Below, in pieces: positions 56,542-64,000 of a stretch of 64,000 bases of DNA. The notes below the pieces were generated by a model that was given only the letters and a program-made list of their open reading frames with translations, did no database searches and was not told the origin of the DNA. Source of the DNA: Saururus chinensis (taxonomy: Eukaryota > Streptophyta > Magnoliopsida > Piperales > Saururaceae); NCBI GenBank assembly GCA_035235625.1, contig CP141149.1, forward strand, positions 9,082,893 through 9,146,892. Reading direction: 5' to 3'. A program made the translations under genes and the position numbers. The stretch's first letter is position 1, and every line of letters starts with the position of its first letter.

Positions 56542-57544
56542 ATGGCTGAACATCAGTTAGTAGATGGACCACTTAAAGCTCTAAGGGAGTATTACACTCC
56601 CAATGAGTACACCTCTCCTTCATGCATTAGGTTGCCAACGGTCACTGCTCAAAATTATGAAATTAAGCCCAATGTTGTTCAAATGCTTCCATCCATTTAT
56701 GGGCTTAGTAATGAAAACCCGTATAGGCACCTAGATGACTTCTTAGAACTATGCACAACTTTGAAGCTCTCAAATTTAACTGATGAAGTTGTTAAACTTC
56801 GGCTTTTCCCTTTCACACTGAAAGATAAGGCTACAGAATGGCTTCACTCATTAGAGCCAAACATTATCACAACATGGGCCCAAATGCAACAAGAGTTCCT
56901 TAAAAAGTACTTCCCCATAGGTAAGACCAACCAAATGAGAAAGGCCATAACCACTTTTGCCCAACTTCCCACTGAACAGTTCCATGAGAGTTGGGATAGA
57001 CTTAAGGACCTTCTTATGAGGTGTCCTCATCATGCTATCCCTAAGTGGCAATTAATGCAACGTTTTTATGTGGGTCTTATTGAACAAAACCGTCATCTTG
57101 TTGATGTAAGTTGTGGGGGTACCTTTTTTACTAAAAAATGAAAATGAGGCATGGAAACTTTTTGAGGACTTGAGTGAAAATTCTCTTCAACATGCTGCAT
57201 TGAATAGAAATGAGAGTGGATTATCTACCTTGAACGATGCCCCCTCTAGGGGTGGCTTGTATGAAGTCAAAAACCCATTAGACCTCTCCTCCAAAGTTGA
57301 TATTTTGAGTAGGAAGCTGGACCTTCTTATGACTTCAACCCATCAGCCCACTCCCTTCACTCAAGATGCATGCACAATATGCCTTAGCCCAGCCCATACT
57401 ATCATGGAGTGCCCCTTTACCTCTCAATTTCCTGAGCTTGTCGAAGACCATGTGAATGCTACCCAATCTTTCCCTAGGGATGAGAACAATCCATTTTCAA
57501 ACACATATAACCCTAGGTGGAGGAATCATCCTAACTTTTCTTGA
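56542..57544 (+). pseudogene. Athila/Tat-type gag, one frameshift
   Basis: First frame 56542-57141 (199 codons from an ATG): 'FLELCTTLKLSNLTDEVVKLRLFPFTLKDKATEWLHSL' and 'TWAQMQQEFLKKYFPIGKT', the plant retrotransposon gag domain, then 'ETFHESWDRLKDLLMRCPHH'-type sequence and 'FYVGL'. A frame change at about 57113-57135 leads into the second frame (to 57544) with 'ALNRNESG', 'GGLYEVKNPLDL' and the Cys finger start 'DACTICLSPAHTIMECP'. This finger form (C-x2-C-x4-H-x4-C) is complete. Otherwise unusually well preserved for this window. A related fragment is at 26704-27110. Confidence 0.85.
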
Positions 57545-58495
57545 AGGACACAAAACCAAGGGGTTATGGGTAACCAACCCCCTAGGCAACAATTCTAAGT
57601 CCTACCAACCCCTATCCACCAACCTCAAGTACAACCTCCATATGTCCAACCCAATAGGAGTCCGAGTTTTGAAGAAAAGGTCTTAACTGCATTACAAGAG
57701 CTTCAATCTCAATCCCAACTTCTCCACTCTCACACACAATCTATAGCAATGTTAGAAGCCCAAATTGGACAACTAGCTAATGTTATTAACAAGAGAGAGA
57801 TGGGGACGTTGCCAAGTCAACCCCTACCAAACCCTAAAGGTCAATTTTAGGTAGAGGGAGCTCCTCCCTCTAATGAACAAGTTAATTCCATAATGACCCT
57901 TAGGAGTGGGAGGATTGTTGACAAGAGTGTTGGGGGGACACGAGTGACAGATGATAGGAGTGAGGAACTAGAGAGGGCAGCCCCTAATGAGCCTCAAGTA
58001 GAAGTTAGTGCACCATATGAGAAGGAGTTTGTATCTCCTTTCCCTTCCTCAGAACCACAGTCTAAGACCTCTTCCGATGGATCTTATATCCCTAGGGCAC
58101 CTTTTCCTTAGTGTCTTAACATGCCCCCACCATTTAGAAAGAGCACAGCTAAGATGGATGATATTCTTGAGACTTTTAAACAAGTTAAAATTAATCTCCC
58201 CCTCATAGAAGCCATTAAGCAAGTCCCTGCTTATGCTAAGTTCCTCAAAGACCTATGCACTCAAAAGCGTAAATCTAAGACCCATGTGTCTAAGAAGGTC
58301 TTTCTCACCGAGCAAGTAAGCTCTATTTTGAAGTTTGACACCCCACCTAAGTATAAGGACCCTGGAGTACCCACTATTTCTTGTACCATAGGTGATCACT
58401 CCATCCATAGAGCCCTCCTTGACCTTAGTGCGAGTGTCAATCTACTCCCTTACTCAGTGACAGAGGTCCATCTTTTGTAGCATCAGCCCATAATC
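57545..58495 (+). pseudogene. Athila/Tat-type gag C-terminus and protease start
   Basis: After a TGA at 57542 the frame wanders through Gln/Pro-rich sequence ('LQELQSQSQLLHSHTQS', about 57695-57745), then 'MTLRSGRIVDK' (57893), the usual link before the Athila protease. 'VPTISCTIGDHSIHRALLDL' and 'SASVNLLPYSV' (58370-58460) are the protease active-site block; the expected D-L-G reads D-L-S. Coding homology ends at a TAG at 58478-58480, then jumps to LTR sequence. Confidence 0.75.
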
Positions 58496-58784
58496 AAGTC
58501 ATGCATATAACTAGCTTAGTGTAGATAATCCGTGCTATTGTCGAAGATAGTTCATACCATGGAATTTAATTAATGATTCTTTCTGAAGTAATTCTAGCTT
58601 GTAGCTGAGAATACTAGTTCATATTCACACTAGATTTAGGTTAAAAGTTAAGGAATTGTTATGGTTCTATAGTGGATTCGATTTTCTAAGTAAATTCTAT
58701 CAAATTAATCTCTTGTTTTTAATCTAGTTGATTCCTTTGTTTTACTTAATTTGAGTTTAAGTTTGTTTTAGTTTTCTATTAGCA
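58496..58784 (+). repeat. Partial LTR of the nested Athila/Tat-type element
   Basis: Direct repeat of 55650-55938 with few differences (e.g. 'TAGCTTAGTGTAGATAATCCGTGCTATTGTC'). It lacks both LTR ends and joins the protease on the left and family-C LTR on the right, marking deletion junctions on both sides. Confidence 0.85.
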
Positions 58785-60880
58785 GTTCAACACCTTTTGT
58801 ATGTATTGCTTATTTCAGTGTTTTACTCTTAAGTATCATTTCTTATGACTTTAATGAGTAATATATTGATGCTGAAGGCCATGATGAATGCTTATGTTTT
58901 AATTGGATTTTATGTTAATTGGTTGAGCATGTTATAAATTAGTGTATTGAATCCATGATTGAGTGATTCACTATATTATAGTATGATCCCAAAAAAGTTT
59001 ATGGCATGGGAATGGAATTATATGCCTTCACATATCATTATTAAATTAGGAGTGAATGTTGATGCCACGTCTAGCTTCAAGTGTGGTATGAATATGCATA
59101 TATAAGTTTAGCATGAAGTTGCACTTGATTTGAATGGTGCTTTCCGATTATTTTTACCCATGATTTCAGTAGCAACCATGATTATTTGTAAATGTGCATG
59201 TGTTTGGTATGATGAAGAGTTATTTACTAGGCATGTTCATATGCTTAGAATTAAATGTTTCTACTATGTACACACACATGTGGGGGGTGATTATGATGAT
59301 GCTTGGTATTATGGTTATAAATGATGCATGAGCGGCTTATAAGAGCACGTATCATGAATTAGGATTCGTGTATGTCTTGCCTACGTATGTACCATGTTGC
59401 ATGCATCATGAAATGGATTTCTGAATGAGACTTTATCGAGATTAACCATGATTGATCGATTAGATGTAATGATATGAGATTGTGTCCCGGATCAATCAAT
59501 CATTGGCTTATCAAAAATTGGTTAGTCTGAAAGGAAATGATTTTAATTTGAGTTCCTGTGTTGAACATGGACACTTCCCAGGTTGAGTTGATCTAAGTAA
59601 ATGTTGAGTTGAGTTGAATGGTGATGAGTTGTGTACTTGTCATGCGGTTGAGATTTCTTGAGATAGACTTCTAGACCCTGAGATTCCATAGTGGTATGCC
59701 TTCATGCACCAGCTACCACGTGTTCTAGGTTCCCTATGCGAGAATTCAGACTCTTCCCCCTACAGGAGATGTTTATAGTGAACACACCTGCTCTAGGTTC
59801 TCTATGTGAGATTCAGATATCTTTGGCTAAGATTGTCCTGGGTGAGCAGACTTAGGGACTGACTACCCCAAACACTTTAGGATTTCTTTGTGAAAATTAG
59901 ACTATGTCCAGCCTATGTGGCATGATTATATTTCTCTCCATGATGGAAACATTAACCATTTGTTGATGATACATATTTATGAGATAATATTATGCCAAGG
60001 TTACACAAGTTGTGTAGGGGTAATTAAGATTATGTGACACATGTGAATATGATTTATTATGCATGATTTAGTATTATGTGAGGTAGACTCTTATCGTGTA
60101 AAGTGAATGATCTATGGATGAATGATATGAATATGCATTATGTGCTTACATGTTTAAGACACGTGTTATGCAGGTTGAATGTTATTAAGGAGAATGGCTT
60201 GATATGCATAATTATGGATGTGATTGTGTGAGAATCACTTATTATGCAAGATAGATGTTATGTCATAATGTGATTATGCATGTCATGATTAGTGTGTATG
60301 AGATACTAGCATGCAGGATGATTACGTATGGTTAAATAGGGGTATGGTAAGGAATTTAATCACAAATGGTGATATTATGTAAAATTTGGATTTGAATTAA
60401 TGTGTTGATGTGCCGTGGTTATTTTCTAATTATCGTTACCGCATTTCAAACCTTACTGAGTTTTACTCACCCCTTTTTCTATGTTTTGTTTTGGGGCTGC
60501 ATGGCATGACATGCAGTTATTTTGTCTTTTGATTTATGCTATCATGATAATAGAATACTTTGTATGGATGATTATGTTTCAAACTCATGTTTATATGATG
60601 TTTTTAGACTTATCTAAGATTTTATGATTCAAGCTATGTTTAGGCTCAGGATGTTAAGTGTGTGGATTACATTTGAGGATTTATTTTAGAGATGTTATCC
60701 TCTTTTATTTTACCTTATTTCTCTTTCACAAAGGACTAAAGGTGCGCGACTCCATGTATGTGTTAAATTGCCCGAATAAGGGGTTAAAGTCTTCTGCAAT
60801 GCAATTTAGTCGCCCCCGTGTGCTTCGACCGGCCCTTGGACCGGGTTCAGTTCGGGTCGGGTGGGCGCCGGGGTGTGATA
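58785..60880 (+). repeat. Family-C 3' LTR, right part
   Basis: Direct repeat of 48040-50243 with scattered differences and small indels, ending GCGCCGGGGTGTGATA against ...CACCGGGGCATTCCA in the 5' LTR. It completes the 3' LTR after the nested element. Small open frames (59130-59324, 60658-60960) are LTR sequence, not genes. Confidence 0.85.
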
Positions 60881-62115
60881 GCTTCGACTTGACTCAACTC
60901 GAATATGGCTCTACTCGAAGCTGCTTGTCTGGAAGTCAACTCGAACTCGAACATATTTGAGCAGGCTCGAGCATACCTTGGCTCGACTTGACTAGGCTCA
61001 AATTAAACTCGAACTTGGCTCAAACTTGAACCTATGTATACATTTGCACAATTATCAAACCCAAAATATGTGTACAACAAATTTATATTTTATACATTAT
61101 AATGTATATCATGTTTATGGATTGTTGTGTATATGTATAGAGAGAGATTGATAAGTTAAATTTTAAAAGACACATAATACATATATGTCCACATGTGATA
61201 TATGTTGAAATTTAGATGTATCATAGAAATTTGATTTAATAAATTAAATATATAAATATTACAATCAATAAAAAATAGGATATACTACAAACTATACTAC
61301 ATATCAAACTTTATGCCAGTCATTAGACAAAATGTTACTCAAATATTATATACCATCTCTACAGGTCAAATAAAGTATGAATTATTTTTCCAAATTTTAT
61401 ATAGAGACTAATGTTGGAATCCTTAGAAACTAAAATTTTACAACGATTTCCTATAAGTTATTTAGCATTGAATCATAGAGTCTCTTATTATCTTATAAGA
61501 TAAAGGCAAGTTATATAAGTTTCTTGTTGCCAATACAATATGATTTACTTGATAATCGTTATTCAAAGGATGAGATGTAAATATACCCAAAACGTCTTGC
61601 CACATACTGAGATCAAAATTGAGGGTAGTCATAACCTAAAAATAAAATCCCAAAGAAGGGACAACATTAATTATACAATTAGCTTATGTATTTTCATACG
61701 TGCTCAATCAATAATGACATTTTGATATTATATATACTGGAAAGTTGGGAGCAACTAAGGCTCGAGTGGAGCTTAGTTTGAGGCTTTGAGCAAGTTTGCT
61801 TTGAGCACATACTAACTTTTATTTGTAGCTTTTACTAAATTTTAGAGTGATCAACCCATTCTATGTGATTGATTTATTTATTAAATGTTTGTTTGAAATT
61901 TTGAATTTAAAATTATGTTTATTTTTATATACATAGCAAGCTCAATTTGAGCTAGGCTTGCCATTGTAATAGAATGAGTTCAAGTTCTTGGTTCGAGCTG
62001 AGTTTGAGCTAGTAAGGTCGAGCTCGTTTGAGCCTCGAGTTGAGTTTGAGTCAAGTTTTCCAACTTTCAGTTTGAGCTGCATGAGATAAGAACTCGACTC
62101 AGCTCGTTAGCAAAC
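60881..62115. mobile_element. Probable TIR element with CTCGA/GAGCT subterminal repeats
   Basis: The left part (60885-61030) and right part (61740-62110) are dense in opposed CTCGA, TCGAGC and GAGTTTGAG words, around an AT-rich centre without coding sequence. This pattern is common among plant hAT-like non-autonomous elements. Exact ends and TSD are not determined; the left part begins right at the end of the family-C LTR. Confidence 0.5.
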
Positions 62116-62387
62116 CTACCTGTAGTGGGACAAAAATGGCCCAATTGCACATCCAATTAGAGTAAATAGGCCCTATGTGTCATATTCAACTTCGAATGGT
62201 TATATCATCCTCATTTGCTGATTCACGCATTCTTGGTGGCATTTTGAAGCTCCTTTCTATTTTGTAATCAAGTATTGCCCACAAATCCATTTACTTTAAA
62301 ATTATTCTAATCAGAAGGTTGAGAGGTCAACACACTATTTTCCATTTGGACATCTTTGACAATATAATAAACTCCCTTATGTTACAT
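62116..62387. other. Short unassigned spacer
   Basis: No open frame. In minus sense it follows the pol-like end at 62388 with 'TGTAACATAAGGGAG', which could be the beginning of an LTR, but no copy in the window confirms this. Confidence 0.3.
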
Positions 62388-62470
62388 CTTTTCCCCCATA
62401 AAAGAAATTGTGTCCCTACAAATCGCCACGAACAATCTTAGAGAAGCTTATCTCTAATCACAAATTCAGC
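62388..62470 (-). pseudogene. Possible chromovirus pol end and PPT
   Basis: Minus-strand GGGACACAATTTCTTTTATGGGGGAAAAGATG resembles the typical last codons of Tekay/Del pol ('F.D.ISF.GE') running into a purine-rich PPT. It is very short, and no chromodomain precedes it. Confidence 0.35.
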
Positions 62471-62595
62471 TTGCCCCCTCTAGAGTTTTCCACTAATCTA
62501 CTTGTCCATTAGCTTATGCTAAGCAACTTAATTTTAAAGAATCACTATCAAGTGACATATCTCAAGTTTGCACATAATCTTTGTGTCATTACTAA

Positions 62596-62720
62596 CATAG
62601 CAATGTCAACTATACACTAGCAATGTCAACATATACCAAGTGACATAATTGGTACCCATGTTTCATGCCATGAGTATTTTGCATTGCTAACATAGCAATG
62701 TCAACTATACACTAGTGCAA
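62596..62720. repeat. Direct repeat of about 27 bp
   Basis: The sequence starting AACATAGCAATGTCAACTAT and ending ACACTAG occurs at about 62596 and 62693, 97 bases apart, with a partial third piece at 62625. Between the putative pol end and the PBS of a family-B element. Confidence 0.7.
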
Positions 62721-62899
62721 CCAAGATTAGAGCTTTCCATTAACACACTATGTTTCATACCACAAGTGTCTGATAATTTCTTCTTGACGATTCCACAACC
62801 TTTTTGACCTAGTCACCTAGAAGTATTTCAATCCAACACTGATCAACTTCAACTGAATCATAAATTTTCATTTAAATTAAAATTTGCAGTTAGAAGAAT

Positions 62900-62912
62900 G
62901 GTTCTGGTACCA
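62900..62912 (-). other. Primer-binding site of a family-B element
   Basis: Minus-strand TGGTACCAGAACC, two bases from the LTR end, close to the tRNA-Met type TGGTATCAGAGCC (three differences). It makes the LTR at 62915 the 5' LTR of a minus-strand element. Confidence 0.6.
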
Positions 62913-62914
62913 AC

Positions 62915-64000
62915 TATCATGACCAAGATTTTTAAACCCCTTTTTAATAGTACGAACAGTAAATCGCAAGGAAATATTTTCTTTTTTCTAAAATACAAAA
63001 CAAATCATTCTATTAAATATCCAGGTCATGGTAATTGGGGTTCATAAATATGAATACTAATATATATGATATTATTACACATCTCCAAAATCCATTAACA
63101 CAAAGCTATCAATCTAAGTACATGTCTACAACTATTTAAAAATAAATAATCAAGTTGTCTCTCACTCAAACGATACACTTACTAGAATTGCATAAAAGAG
63201 GATCTCCACACCATGCTTGTTGGTTAGGTCTTACTTGTCCTTGCCTAAAGAACTTGCAACCAATAAAGACCAAACAACAATGAAACATCTCCTCCCATTC
63301 CAAAATAATTAACTAATATTTTTTTATTAGGCCAACATTACCAAGATGTTAGTTTCCGACATAGTCATTGTATAACATATCTGATGATGCTTCAATAAGA
63401 TCAAATAAAGACATAGTTCTTTCGAGCAACCAACACTATCTCATAAAGCATAACATCATAAATGCAATGCTTACATGTTTTTAAGTAACCTACATTTTAT
63501 GCAAGTCTTTTAATTGTTCTACTTATTCTAATTTAACAATCAATATTAAGCAATGTCGTTAATTACCTCACAAATCCTTGTTCAATAATTAATAACCCCA
63601 TCTAATTTATTAAATAGATAGTTACATAATATGTTAACTAGAGTGACACATGGTACAACCATCCTTCCTTTTTTGACCTAACTGTAGGTTTAATAGAATG
63701 AAACTCATGATAAAGGTCAATACACTACAATCACAGCATAATGAAATTTGAACATAAGATAAGTATGCACCAACCTTAAGATAACTCAACTCTTTAAGAA
63801 ATCCCGAATACCCAATTCCACTTTTGGAAGTGTGACTGTACTCACTATAGTTTGGCATAAGTCCTTAGGGCCCTCCAAATCTTTCCACGAATATGGAGAC
63901 ATGGATCCCATTTGTGATCATGGACATAGATGGTGAGAAACACAAGCTTTCTAAGTGATCATTCAACTCTACTTTTTGTACGTATTATGCTTCTGTGAAG
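62915..64000 (-). mobile_element. Family-B 5' LTR, minus orientation, running off the window
   Basis: Homologous over at least 950 bases to 34900-35900 in the same orientation and to the plus-strand copy at 9730-10440. Its 3' end (minus sense ...GGTCATGATA) lies beside the PBS at 62900-62912. The internal region towards lower coordinates is short and lacks gag, RT and integrase, so the element appears gutted. The 5' end is outside the window. Confidence 0.65.

Larger units (their letters stand above)
54893..58784 (+). mobile_element. Athila/Tat-type Ty3 element nested in the family-C 3' LTR
   Basis: A 5' LTR (54893-56056), a TGGCGCCGTTACCGGGGA PBS, gag, and the start of a protease, ending at 58495. 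It is followed by a 289-base piece of the LTR (58496-58784), directly before family-C LTR sequence resumes. RT, RNase H and integrase are absent, as is the rest of the 3' LTR, so it is either a large deletion derivative or a truncated copy. The right edge is not at a true LTR end, so no TSD can be shown. Confidence 0.85.

Overview
This window looks like a repeat-dense, heterochromatic stretch of a flowering-plant nuclear genome. I found no convincing intact host gene and no tRNA or rRNA gene. Everything recognisable is a mobile element, an endogenous plant pararetrovirus (family Caulimoviridae) or satellite-like DNA. The mix of chromovirus, Athila/Tat-type and copia-type LTR retrotransposons, TIR elements and integrated caulimovirid DNA is typical of angiosperms; the species cannot be named from sequence alone. 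No element retains an open pol gene, and several catalytic residues are visibly lost.

Layout. 1-7722: an old minus-strand Tekay/Del-type chromovirus (family A), with integrase, reverse transcriptase and gag remnants, a primer-binding site at 3548-3560, and a 5' LTR at 3563-7722 swollen by a ~125-bp minisatellite and a solo LTR of another family (5099-6483, TSD gcatt). 7723-22168: a rearranged cluster of endogenous pararetrovirus. A plus-strand part (7723-12049, resuming 13695-13752) is broken by a family-B LTR (about 9036-10446) and a family-A solo LTR (12050-13694, TSD ctttc). It meets, at a palindrome near 13760, a minus-strand array running from 22107 down to 13767. Read on the minus strand the array is: movement protein, capsid start, distal ORF X, promoter/leader, movement protein, capsid, protease, (RT/RNase H deleted), distal ORF Y, promoter/leader. 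22169-26703: AT-rich DNA with a minus-strand copia-type gag. 26704-31405: an Athila/Tat-type gag fragment split by one family-A solo LTR and abutted by a second family-A LTR (with chromodomain end), which itself carries a 759-bp TIR element. 31406-34830: alternating CT-rich arrays and TTAGCGACGC-like modules. 34880-36240: a family-B LTR. 37763-42756: an almost complete Reina-type chromovirus with matching TSDs (aagac). 45230-46006: a CACTA-like terminus. 46420-46633: a Mutator-type fold-back MITE with a 9-bp TSD. About 47080-60880: a Tekay/Del-type element (family C) with long LTRs, whose 3' LTR holds a nested Athila/Tat-type element (54893-58784). 60881-62115: a CTCGA-rich repeat. 62388-64000: the start of another family-B chromovirus on the minus strand.

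The nesting gives a partial relative chronology: viral integration and rearrangement came before the family-A and family-B LTR insertions in that cluster; the Athila/Tat gag copy at 26704 came before two family-A insertions; the family-C element came before the Athila/Tat-type insertion in its 3' LTR. The most notable points are the pararetroviral cluster (tandem promoters acting like quasi-LTRs, two different distal ORFs behind a similar 5' module, and a TATA box inside a compensating inverted repeat) and the Reina element, whose premature stops are nearly all TAG, as expected from CHG-methylation decay.
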